A stretch of 5,714 nt of DNA from Promethearchaeota archaeon (GTDB lineage Archaea > Asgardarchaeota > Lokiarchaeia > Sigynarchaeales > SOKP01): assembly GCA_014729315.1 (NCBI GenBank), contig WJKD01000616.1, positions 1-5,714 of the forward strand. The letters are read 5' to 3'. The notes beneath the pieces are model-generated. The model made no database searches. It saw nothing but the letters and a program-made list of their open reading frames with translations, and was not told the origin of the DNA. Of this stretch, positions 1-5,595 are shown piece after piece; positions within the stretch are counted from its first letter, which is position 1, and each line of letters begins with the position of its first letter. A program made the translations under genes and the position numbers.

Positions 1-198
1 AAACAAGCGATCGCCGGAGAAGAAGAGGAAGAAGAGGAATGGGAAGAGGAAGGTGCGATGGTTCCAATGGGAACGCAAGCCTTTACGATTCCTGGAGCTG
101 GTGGAGCTGGTGGATTTAAGATTATTCTAAAGAACTGTAAAATCCACGCTGAAAGCTTGATCATTAAGCGCATCAAACCAAGACGAAAGAAGAAATAA
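1..198 (+). CDS. cdhC: Acetyl-CoA synthase / CO dehydrogenase complex beta subunit, C-terminal end (partial)
   Basis: This is the last 65 codons of a gene that begins before the window, read in frame from base 1 to the TAA at 196-198. It starts with a run of acidic residues (almost all Glu, residues 7-17), then a Gly/Ala/Pro-rich hinge. It ends in a short conserved beta segment, FKIILKNCKIHAESLIIKR, and a basic tail (PRRKKK). An acidic linker followed by a 'FKI.LKN.KI.AE..IIKR' tail is what I know from the C-terminus of archaeal CdhC and bacterial AcsB, the nickel subunit that makes acetyl-CoA from a methyl group, CO and CoA in the Wood-Ljungdahl pathway. The catalytic A-cluster part lies outside the window, so activity cannot be judged here. 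The T-tracts just downstream suggest it ends its transcript. The family call is fairly sure; the choice between the cdhC and acsB names is a convention. Confidence 0.85.
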   Translation, partial: KQAIAGEEEEEEEWEEEGAMVPMGTQAFTIPGAGGAGGFKIILKNCKIHAESLIIKRIKPRRKKK

Positions 199-210
199 TC
201 AATAAATTAC

Positions 211-238
211 TTATTTTTCATTTTTTATTTTTATTTTA
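211..238 (+). terminator. T-rich archaeal terminator after cdhC
   Basis: Starting 13 bases after the cdhC stop there are consecutive T-tracts (five, six, five and four T's, separated by one to three other bases). No hairpin precedes them. Archaeal RNA polymerase terminates intrinsically at U-rich tracts without a stem-loop, so this is the likely end of the CO dehydrogenase/acetyl-CoA synthase transcript. Confidence 0.65.
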
Positions 239-359
239 AACATACTATCTTCATATTTTTTTACGATTCTAGAAAATCAAATTTGCTCTTTTTATTCTTA
301 AATAGGCTTATCAAAATCAATTGAATAAGCTATTCGTATTGTCTTTAAAAATTAGAAAT

Positions 360-1562
360 ATGTCGTCCTTTCCCTCTTTAAATTCGAATAGAAAATTCAA
401 TGACACGATGAAAGACGAATATTTTACAAAAACCGCCTCTTCTAAACGCCGAGAATGTCTACGTTTTATACACGCGAGCGATATTCACCTCGGAAGTTAT
501 CAATTTCGTAATCAAATTCGATCAGACGACTTTCTACATGCGTTTAACCAAATTTTGGAATTTGCAATTTCTCGGCAGGTGGATTTTATCATTATGAGCG
601 GTGATGTGTTTACTTCTTTAGAGATTCTTCCCGAAAAAATGATACGTATCATAAATTCCTTAGAGTCATTTAAAGAGAAAACGCAAGAAAAAATACCAAT
701 TATCTCTATTGAGGGAAATCACGACTTGCGTAAGCGAGCCAGAGGGATGAAAGTAAAAAGCGGGCAATCTTGGTTAAAAGTATTATCCAAATTGGGATTA
801 ATTGTGCTATTAGACACAAATATTCGGAAAGATAAGGGGGAACTCTTTCCATTATATGACTTTCATGCAAAATGTGGAGGACGAATTCAAATTAAAAACG
901 CTATGATCTATGGCTCGAGATATCTTGGAAATGAACTTGAAGAGATGATCCCTCATATGAAAATGTCAATTAAAAAGAAAAAAGGTATATTTACCATCCT
1001 TATCCAGCATTTTGGGATCTTAGGTCAGATACAGAATATTCCTGGAGTTCCTTTAAGAAAGATTCTACCATTAAAACACCAAGTGGATTATCTTGCGTTA
1101 GGTCATTATCATCTTCAGTTTCGAATTGGTAATTGGATATTCAATCCCGGCTCGTCTGAATCAGCATCTTCTATCGATTCGACCCTTGATCGAGGTATAT
1201 TCTTAGTAAAAGTGTATGGAAAAGAAAATTTTAGCAAAAAAGTCCAAAACATAAAATTACAAAATAGAAGATTTGTATGGAAGCAAATTGTATTAAAAAA
1301 ACAGTTTCCAAATCAAGAAAATTTCCATAGATATATCTATAAAGAAATCGCTGAATTTTTACAAAAAACCGAGACGGTCAATTCTCTTAATCTAAAAGTG
1401 CCCATCTTGAACCTTGCACTAAAGGGTATAAAGCCAATGCATAGAGGAAGATTAAAAGTAAGGGCGTTACGGGAATTTTTATGCTGTCGTTTTCCAATAA
1501 TAGATGTAAATATTTCTAAGAAATTTAATAATGGATTAACTACGATAGACAAATTTGCTTAG
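360..1562 (+). CDS. Mre11/SbcD-like DNA repair nuclease (calcineurin-type metallophosphoesterase)
   Basis: The protein is about 400 residues and carries the full metal-site series of the Mre11/SbcD family. Counted from the ATG at 360, these are D41-x-H43 (in FIHASDIHLG), G81-D82 (in IIMSGDVF), G118-N-H-D121 region (in ISIEGNHD), H217 (in IQHFG) and G248-H-Y-H251, followed by NPGSSE. Family members resect double-strand breaks as a two-manganese exo/endonuclease, normally with the Rad50/SbcC ATPase. No Rad50 or HerA-NurA gene is in the window. The C-terminal 50 residues (PILNLALKGIKP...GRLKVRALREF) resemble the capping region of Mre11. The start is uncertain: a TTG at 321 is in frame, ATG 360 is the first ATG, and ATG 408 lies about 20 residues before the first strand with a TATA-like TTTAAATT at 377-384 at leaderless spacing. 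After GD the usual acidic or His residue of GDLFD/GDLFH is Thr. The gene is convergent with the next one. Confidence 0.85.
   Translation: MSSFPSLNSNRKFNDTMKDEYFTKTASSKRRECLRFIHASDIHLGSYQFRNQIRSDDFLHAFNQILEFAISRQVDFIIMSGDVFTSLEILPEKMIRIINSLESFKEKTQEKIPIISIEGNHDLRKRARGMKVKSGQSWLKVLSKLGLIVLLDTNIRKDKGELFPLYDFHAKCGGRIQIKNAMIYGSRYLGNELEEMIPHMKMSIKKKKGIFTILIQHFGILGQIQNIPGVPLRKILPLKHQVDYLALGHYHLQFRIGNWIFNPGSSESASSIDSTLDRGIFLVKVYGKENFSKKVQNIKLQNRRFVWKQIVLKKQFPNQENFHRYIYKEIAEFLQKTETVNSLNLKVPILNLALKGIKPMHRGRLKVRALREFLCCRFPIIDVNISKKFNNGLTTIDKFA
377..384 (+). promoter_or_regulatory. Possible TATA box for a leaderless Mre11-like transcript starting at ATG 408
   Basis: TTTAAATT is centred about 27 bases before the ATG at 408, the spacing seen at the clearer promoters in this window. 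If it is real, the Mre11-like protein starts at 408 and the residues encoded from 360 are not made. The upstream bases are pyrimidine-rich, not the purine-rich BRE expected, so the case is weak. Confidence 0.3.
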
Positions 1563-1667
1563 AGGTTGATAATTAGATAGAAAGTTATAAATTTCTCTAA
1601 AATAAGCAACTCTAATTTATATTTAGTGTTATTTATGAGATGTGTAAGTAATTAAGGTCGAAAATCT

Positions 1668-1698
1668 TCAAAATACGCAAAAATAAAAGCGAAAAGGA
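1668..1698 (-). terminator. T-rich terminator after the acidic-tail protein
   Basis: Read on the minus strand, the bases directly after the stop codon at 1701 contain repeated T-tracts (TTTT, TTTTATTTTT, TTTT). They lie between two convergent genes, where a factor-independent U-rich archaeal terminator is expected. There is no clear stem-loop. Confidence 0.4.
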
Positions 1699-1700
1699 AA

Positions 1701-2159
1701 TTAAATATAATAGCCGTTTTTATCTTCTCTAAATTTCTCTTTATCGTCGTCGTTATCTTCGTCTTCGTCCCCTAAGAACTTTTTTGCTAGTTGTTTTAGG
1801 ATGTCTTCGGGATCAGCGTTCTGATCTAAGTCTTTAAAGTCTCTCGGATCAATTTTTATGATACCTCCTCGTTTGAACGGAATAACGCTTGACTTCATCT
1901 TTTCTTTCATTTTTTGTCTGTGTTTTTCTCGAGCGCTTAATTCTTTTTTCATTAATTCTTTTAATTCTTCGGCGACAAGCCGATCTAATTCGTCACACTC
2001 GAGGTCTAATAAAACTTCCATTCCGTAGGTTTTAGTAAGTCGGCTAATAGCTTTATCCCTTTTATATTCGGCAATTTGTTTAATTGATCGTAATTGTAGA
2101 ATTCGCAAGATATTCAGCCAATTTAACTTAACTGCCCAGCTATGTTCGTTATTACTCAT
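1701..2159 (-). CDS. Hypothetical helical, highly charged protein with acidic C-terminal tail
   Basis: I do not recognise this 152-residue protein. Residues about 8-90 read as long amphipathic helices, first hydrophobic and aromatic (WAVKLNWLNILRILQL), then Lys/Glu-rich and likely coiled coil. A short Gly/Pro-containing segment follows (FKRGGIIKIDPRDF, about 95-108), then another helix, then an acidic cluster (residues about 130-139, nearly all Asp and Glu) and a terminal GYYI. There is no signal peptide, no transmembrane span, and no Cys/His metal cluster. I chose the ATG at 2159 over an in-frame TTG at 2183 because a TATA box at 2184-2191 sits at the spacing expected for a leaderless transcript starting at this ATG, and the TTG lies between box and ATG. 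The composition suggests a binding or scaffold protein, for example one contacting nucleic acid or ribosomes, but that is only a guess. Confidence 0.72.
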   Translation of the reverse strand: MSNNEHSWAVKLNWLNILRILQLRSIKQIAEYKRDKAISRLTKTYGMEVLLDLECDELDRLVAEELKELMKKELSAREKHRQKMKEKMKSSVIPFKRGGIIKIDPRDFKDLDQNADPEDILKQLAKKFLGDEDEDNDDDKEKFREDKNGYYI

Positions 2160-2183
2160 CTTTTTTGACGGTTCTAACCTCAA

Positions 2184-2191
2184 TTTTTATA
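2184..2191 (-). promoter_or_regulatory. TATA box for the acidic-tail protein gene (leaderless)
   Basis: On the minus strand the sequence reads CTATAAAAATTGAGG, with TATAAAAA centred about 28 bases before the ATG at 2159. Archaeal TATA boxes lie about 26 bases before the transcription start, so the RNA would begin at or next to the ATG. Confidence 0.6.
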
Positions 2192-2201
2192 GTGTTTTTT
2201 A

Positions 2202-2225
2202 ACAGAAAAACTTTATTTTTTCTGT
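2202..2225 (-). repeat. Perfect 9-bp inverted repeat upstream of the TATA box
   Basis: ACAGAAAAA (2202-2210) and its exact complement TTTTTCTGT (2217-2225) are separated by six bases. The palindrome ends about 10 bases upstream of the TATA box of the acidic-tail gene and lies about 95 bases past the stop of the hydrolase. It could be a regulator-binding site for the first gene or a hairpin at the end of the hydrolase transcript. A rough estimate for DNA this AT-rich gives about one such repeat per window by chance, so only its position makes it notable. Confidence 0.4.
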
Positions 2226-2320
2226 CGCTGTGAAGAATACAAGAAAATGGTAATAAAAATTTAAGTGTTTTAGAATATAAAATTCAAAAGTCCGAATTAG
2301 AAAGCGATTTTCCATTTTTA

Positions 2321-3175
2321 TTAGGTTTTAACAAATTCTCTAATATTTTTGATGACAAAATCTGGGTCATCGTGCATTATCCAATGAGAAGCTTTCGGAT
2401 TTTTCTTAACCTTTAAATCCTCTACATATTCTGATAATCCATCAAGAACTCGAGGTGTAACGAATCTATCTTTTAATCCGTGCATTACTAAAGTTGGTAC
2501 GTTTACATTTCCTGTAAGGCCCTCGTATGTTCTGTTTGCCCTATAATAATTTACTCCCGCTGTGATTGCACCTGGTTGGGACCAAGCTTCAACGTATTTT
2601 TGTTTATCTTCCTCCGAAAAGGCTTTTCTATTTTTCGCAGTGCCAAAGACAGCAAGTTTTAGAAGCTGATAATTATTTCTTAATAAATTTTTCTCTCCAT
2701 TCGGTTTTAGAAATTCAAAAATGTAGCTACTTGCTTTTTTCTGAGTGTCGCTCGTTTTTAACTTATCTTGAAAAATTTTAGGATGAGGTGCGTTGAGGAT
2801 GATAAGCTTATTAAGTAGTCCAGGATAGTTTTCTGCGAAAATCCACGAAATCACACCCCCCCAATCGTGTCCAACGAGCGTAAATTTCTCGATATTGAGT
2901 TTTTGACTTAATTTCTTGACATCGTCGATTAAATATTCTACTTGATATTCTTCAACATCATTAGGTTTATCAGATAAGTTATATCCTCTTAGATCTGGAA
3001 CAATCAATCTGAACTCATCATTTAATCCATCAATTATCTTTTTCCAGCCATACCAGAAATCTGGAAACCCATGTAATAGAAAAATTGGCTCTCCTTGACC
3101 AGATATTATTGTGTGAATTTTAAGATCGTTAACAATAAAGAATTTTTCCTCAATATTTTGGAAATCACTTACCAT
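2321..3175 (-). CDS. Alpha/beta hydrolase, epoxide hydrolase / haloacetate dehalogenase-like
   Basis: This is a 284-residue alpha/beta-hydrolase of normal length for the family. In order it shows the oxyanion-hole motif HGFPDFW (35-41), PDLRGYNLSDKP (60-71), the nucleophile elbow GHDWGG (102-107) with Asp104 as nucleophile, NAPHP (128-132), a helical cap around 140-215 with several Tyr (Y151, Y210, Y211), the acid D236 in LKDRFV, and the base His264 in ASHWIMHDDP. An Asp nucleophile (not Ser) is typical of soluble epoxide hydrolases and of haloalkane or fluoroacetate dehalogenases, which form a covalent ester with the substrate and then hydrolyse it. The cap Tyr residues favour epoxide hydrolase, but the substrate cannot be told from the sequence. 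The protein is cytoplasmic, with no signal peptide. ATG 3175 is the only Met near the N-terminus, and an upstream in-frame stop closes the ORF. It is a single gene, divergent from the JAMM gene. Such genes move readily between bacteria and archaea, so transfer is possible. Confidence 0.88.
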   Translation of the reverse strand: MVSDFQNIEEKFFIVNDLKIHTIISGQGEPIFLLHGFPDFWYGWKKIIDGLNDEFRLIVPDLRGYNLSDKPNDVEEYQVEYLIDDVKKLSQKLNIEKFTLVGHDWGGVISWIFAENYPGLLNKLIILNAPHPKIFQDKLKTSDTQKKASSYIFEFLKPNGEKNLLRNNYQLLKLAVFGTAKNRKAFSEEDKQKYVEAWSQPGAITAGVNYYRANRTYEGLTGNVNVPTLVMHGLKDRFVTPRVLDGLSEYVEDLKVKKNPKASHWIMHDDPDFVIKNIREFVKT

Positions 3176-3353
3176 TAGAAAGAACTCGCTAATATATCGC
3201 TTAGGTTATTGATAATAATTCCGACTAATTTAAAATATATATGCATTTTAATTATAAAAGAGTGAATTATAATAGGTGTGTGAGAAGAAAGGCAAAGAAT
3301 AAAAAAAAATTGGATCCTAAGCTTTAATATCTCATCTTAAATTAGCATATTTA
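3176..3353. promoter_or_regulatory. Divergent promoter region between hydrolase and JAMM genes
   Basis: This 178-base AT-rich spacer separates two divergent starts. On the minus side a TATA-like GATATATTA is centred only about 19 bases before the hydrolase ATG, and an ATTATT lies about 40 before it, so that promoter is not clearly placed. On the plus side the box at 3323-3330 is well placed for the JAMM gene. A loose AT-only inverted repeat (TTAAAAT 3230-3236, ATTTTAA 3245-3251) lies mid-region and may be chance. Confidence 0.4.
3323..3330 (+). promoter_or_regulatory. TATA box for the E2-like/JAMM gene (leaderless)
   Basis: TTTAATAT is centred about 27 bases before the GTG at 3354. This matches leaderless archaeal spacing, and it supports the GTG start together with the absence of any other Met codon in the whole ORF. 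Confidence 0.55.
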
Positions 3354-4034
3354 GTGGAGACTATAGAAAAGCAATATCAAAAAATCATAAATCTTTTTCC
3401 AAACGCTAAGACTGTGGAGAATTCAATTTATCATGTCCAAATCCCCCTCACAGAAACTGTGCTATTAGATATTAATTTTAAAAAATATCCAAAAAGGCCC
3501 AAAGTAATTCTCTTAAATGAAGAAGGCAACAAATTTAAAGATATTGACGCTCACATTGAAAAATTGAAGAAGTGGAAAAAAAAAACAGCGCCTTCCATAT
3601 CAGAGCTAATTAAAGAGATCTTAGGATTCGTCGCATCTCTAAAATCTAATACGATTATCATTAAAAAAGAATTAATCAAGGGTATTTTGGCTTTATGCAG
3701 AAATCAGCATCCCAGAGAAATTTTGGGATTATTACGAGTTAAAAACGGAGTGGTCTCAGAATTTATTTTACCTCCAGGGGCAACCACATCGAATACATCA
3801 GGAATTTTTTTTCCAAGTCGAATCCCCCTCGACTCTACGATTCAAGGGACCATTCATTCCCATCCTTCTGGAAATCCTTATCCTTCTACCACGGATTTAA
3901 ATAATGTATTTAAAAACAAAAGAATTAATATTATTGTTGCCTATCCCTACAGCAATTTATCGTGTATTAAGGGATTTGATAGAACAGGTAAAGAGATCCC
4001 AGTAGAGGTCAAGAAGAGTGAAACGATTCAATAA
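3354..4034 (+). CDS. E2/RWD-like (UBC-fold) domain fused to a JAMM/MPN+ metalloprotease
   Basis: This 226-residue protein has two parts. The C-terminal domain (about 105-220) carries a complete JAMM zinc-protease signature: Glu122 in PREILGLL, then H168-S-H170-P-S-G-N-P-Y-P-S178-T-T-D181, exactly H-x-H-x7-S-x2-D. Members cleave isopeptide or C-terminal bonds of ubiquitin-like proteins (Rpn11, AMSH, BRCC36 and prokaryotic JAB proteins). The N-terminal domain (about 1-97) follows the order of a UBC fold: helix, strands at 24-31 and 36-43, YPKRPKVILL (45-54, like the YPxxPP motif of E2 enzymes), Trp74, then PSISELIKEILGFV (80-93) as in the W...PS/TI..vL..I segment of E2s. It has no Cys, so it cannot act as a conjugating enzyme and is better compared with UEV or RWD domains. 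The JAMM call follows directly from the motif; the N-terminal call is pattern reading without a search. It starts at GTG, the only possible start, with a TATA box 27 bases before it. The likely role is removing or processing a ubiquitin-like modifier in the cytoplasm. No modifier, E1 or E2 gene is in the window. Confidence 0.87.
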   Translation: METIEKQYQKIINLFPNAKTVENSIYHVQIPLTETVLLDINFKKYPKRPKVILLNEEGNKFKDIDAHIEKLKKWKKKTAPSISELIKEILGFVASLKSNTIIIKKELIKGILALCRNQHPREILGLLRVKNGVVSEFILPPGATTSNTSGIFFPSRIPLDSTIQGTIHSHPSGNPYPSTTDLNNVFKNKRINIIVAYPYSNLSCIKGFDRTGKEIPVEVKKSETIQ

Positions 4035-4080
4035 AGATCGGCCCCTAATTGTAATTTGAAATACATCTGAAGCTTAATTA

Positions 4081-4980
4081 TTAAACTTTAATACCTTTTC
4101 TTCTAATAACTGTCTTGTATTTATCTCGCCAACCATCAACGATTTTATTAAGGGAATTTATTGTTTCTTCTCTTACGATTTGATAATAATCCTTAAGAAA
4201 ATTTAATAAAAAGGGAGCCGAATCGCTAAGCCTTAATTCTCCAATCACTTTAATTAAACCGCATTTTAGGTAGGCTATTTGGAGGCTATCTCTTTCTTTT
4301 TCTAATTGGGTAAGATAATTCATTGATAATTCGTTTAACTGTTTGTTTGTTAAGATTTTTTTTAAGGCTCTAAAACTAATCTCCCATAGCAAAAGATTGT
4401 TTAATTTAAGATTTTGCATAATTTTGGGAACAGCCTTCTTATTTTTGAGAACGCCTAGAGTTCTAATAGCTTGTAATTTTAATCCATTATTTGAGGACTC
4501 CAGCATTTCTATTAGATCTTTTTCTGCCGAATTTTCTCGAAGAAATCCGATAGCTTCGGTAGCTTCTGATTTGATCTGTTCGTCGCCTTCCCGCACAGCT
4601 TTTTTAAGATATTCAATCACTATTTCTCTAAATTCTACGCGAGAACCAAGTGCAATCAATAATCTCAAGGCTGTTAATTTTACTTCATTCTTTTCCTCGT
4701 GATCTAACACCCATAACAACGGTTTAATTGCCTTTTTCTTATTATAATTAAAAGCAAGGAGCTTTGCTGCTTCCATCCTCACTTGCGAATCTTTATCTGA
4801 AATGAAATAATTTTCTATTTCTTCAAAATGATTATCATCCCGTAATTGGTTTAAGATCTCTAGAATTCTTAGTCTGGTTTTTACGGTGTCAGCTACGGAA
4901 TAAAGATCGTGGAGCTTTAAGATAACTTGATTCTTTCCTATTTTTTCAATCTTTCCTAAAATTTTATCCGGATTACTCAA
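4081..4980 (-). CDS. HEAT-repeat protein
   Basis: This 299-residue, all-helical protein is built of about seven or eight HEAT-type repeats of roughly 30 residues. Clear units are around 52-80 (FISDKDSQVRMEAAKLLAF), 84-112 (IKPLLWVLDHEEKNEVKLTALRLLIALG), 120-148 (QIKSEATEAIGFL), 152-180 (NGLKLQAIRTLGVLKN), 184-210 (LLWEISFRALKKIL), 235-250 and 254-282 (QIVREETINSLNKIV). The recurring 'D..V+.EA...L' pattern with a hydrophobic second helix is diagnostic of the HEAT/PBS-lyase-like superfamily. Such solenoids are protein-binding scaffolds, and no catalytic motif is visible. The tail is basic (RRKGIKV). The start is a TTG at 4980: the only nearby upstream ATG (4991) meets a stop at once, so it cannot extend the protein. 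A TTATTATT-type TATA candidate lies about 29-32 bases upstream. The gene is convergent with the JAMM gene, with 46 bases between stops. Partner and role are unknown. Confidence 0.82.
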   Translation of the reverse strand: MSNPDKILGKIEKIGKNQVILKLHDLYSVADTVKTRLRILEILNQLRDDNHFEEIENYFISDKDSQVRMEAAKLLAFNYNKKKAIKPLLWVLDHEEKNEVKLTALRLLIALGSRVEFREIVIEYLKKAVREGDEQIKSEATEAIGFLRENSAEKDLIEMLESSNNGLKLQAIRTLGVLKNKKAVPKIMQNLKLNNLLLWEISFRALKKILTNKQLNELSMNYLTQLEKERDSLQIAYLKCGLIKVIGELRLSDSAPFLLNFLKDYYQIVREETINSLNKIVDGWRDKYKTVIRRKGIKV

Positions 4981-5063
4981 GACTCTAAGACATGATTATT
5001 TGAAGATAATAATAAAACGATCCTAATTATTTTTAACGCTTATATTTATTACTTATCTCGGTT

Positions 5064-5110
5064 AGTCTAAGAATAAAAACGATGGATTGAACTATATGAG
5101 TTCAGTCTAA
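5064..5110. repeat. Small hairpin with flanking direct repeat in the spacer upstream of the HEAT gene
   Basis: TGAACT (5088-5093) and AGTTCA (5099-5104) form a perfect 6-bp inverted repeat around a 5-base loop. AGTCTAA occurs at 5064-5070 and again at 5104-5110, the second copy touching the hairpin. The segment lies between the HEAT promoter and the terminator of the small Phe-rich gene. Elements this short are expected by chance in a window of this size. I see no tRNA, riboswitch or box C/D signature in 4981-5170. Confidence 0.25.
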
Positions 5111-5112
5111 AT

Positions 5113-5144
5113 GTAAATAAATAAAAAGGGAAAAATATAAAAAA
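5113..5144 (-). terminator. T-rich terminator after the Phe-rich small protein
   Basis: On the minus strand this reads as successive T-tracts (six, five and five T's, then TTTATTTA) starting about 27 bases after the stop at 5171. It has no stem-loop and fits U-tract archaeal termination. Confidence 0.55.
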
Positions 5145-5170
5145 TTCAATTATTTAAAAATTTAAAATTT

Positions 5171-5380
5171 CTATTCAAAAAAATGCTTAAACGAATTTTC
5201 AAAATCTTTTGAGTATTTATTGTCGATCTCTCCGAATTTATAACTTCCATGCGGAGTTTTTTCTTTGGAAGTGAGAAATCTATGTAAAGATCTTTCAAAA
5301 TCGCTAACAACCATACTGTTTTCCTCAGCAAACTTGATATTGCCGAAAAATGAGAGGAAATCGCTTGAAATACTTGCCAT
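5171..5380 (-). CDS. Hypothetical small Phe-rich protein (69 aa)
   Basis: I do not recognise this 69-residue protein. It is unusually rich in phenylalanine (11 of 69), spread along the chain at SDFLSFF, IKF, DFERSLHRF, YKF and DFENSFKHFFE. There is no run long or hydrophobic enough for a membrane span and no signal peptide. Charged residues surround the aromatic ones, which suits a small helical or alpha/beta binding protein. It has its own TATA box and terminator, and it lacks the low-complexity look of a random ORF. Three in-frame starts lie close together: GTG 5392, ATG 5386 and ATG 5380. I prefer ATG 5380 because the TATA box at 5402-5409 is about 26 bases before it; an AGGTGA just upstream of the ATGs could also serve as a ribosome-binding site. 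It is a single gene, on the same strand as the HEAT gene but with a terminator between them. Confidence 0.6.
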   Translation of the reverse strand: MASISSDFLSFFGNIKFAEENSMVVSDFERSLHRFLTSKEKTPHGSYKFGEIDNKYSKDFENSFKHFFE

Positions 5381-5401
5381 GTCCATTTTCACCTGTTATT
5401 T

Positions 5402-5409
5402 AATTTATA
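5402..5409 (-). promoter_or_regulatory. TATA box (with BRE-like purines) for the Phe-rich small protein
   Basis: The minus strand reads AAAGAAATATAAATTA, a purine-rich BRE-like stretch followed by TATAAATT centred about 26 bases before the ATG at 5380. This is the best-formed archaeal promoter in the window. Confidence 0.6.
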
Positions 5410-5502
5410 TTTCTTTCCAAAATTTTGTATTTAAAACCTTTCTTTTTTTAGTTTTATTTTTATTTAATTAATTAAAATATGTTTTTAATAAAAGACCAGA
5501 TT

Positions 5503-5528
5503 TTCGTATATAAATATTATCATACGAA
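5503..5528 (+). promoter_or_regulatory. TATA box enclosed by a 7-bp inverted repeat (possible operator)
   Basis: TTCGTAT (5503-5509) and ATACGAA (5522-5528) are exact complements 12 bases apart. The TATA-like TATATAAATA (5507-5516) lies inside the palindrome and overlaps its left arm. The expected transcription start would be near 5538, giving leaders of about 58 and 132 bases to the ATGs at 5596 and 5670. A dimeric repressor bound here would block TBP. The repeat is short, so regulation is an inference. Confidence 0.4.
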
Positions 5529-5595
5529 TAATATTTTCAATTTTTGAGATTCTTAATCGTAATATTAATCAAATAGATCACAACTTTCTAAAAAA

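Noticed and set aside
1337..1552. 71-codon minus-strand ORF inside the Mre11-like gene
   Set aside because: It lies wholly opposite a well-supported coding frame, has no promoter, and its protein has no recognisable domain; it is a shadow frame.
1563..1700. Possible box C/D RNA (TATGAGA near 1634)
   Set aside because: It is only an approximate C box and there is no CTGA D box at a suitable distance on the same strand.
2566..2781. 71-codon plus-strand ORF inside the hydrolase gene
   Set aside because: It lies opposite conserved hydrolase cap sequence and is rich in residues expected from antisense reading; no supporting signals.
3241..3327. 28-codon ORF (starts MHFNYKRV) in the divergent spacer
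   Set aside because: It is Lys/Arg/Asn-rich low complexity, ends inside the TATA box of the JAMM gene, and has no start signal; likely a chance open frame.
4343..4702. 119-codon plus-strand ORF opposite the HEAT-repeat gene
   Set aside because: The minus frame shows clear HEAT periodicity, and this one is its antisense reflection (Ser/Phe/Arg-rich).
5146..5331. 61-codon minus-strand ORF overlapping the Phe-rich protein
   Set aside because: It overlaps the better-supported frame at 5171-5380, runs into its terminator side, and its own TATA box is missing.
5265..5471. 68-codon plus-strand ORF with a hydrophobic C-terminus (FLFLVLFLFN)
   Set aside because: The hydrophobic end is a direct translation of the T-rich strand opposite the promoter region of the small protein; not a credible membrane protein.
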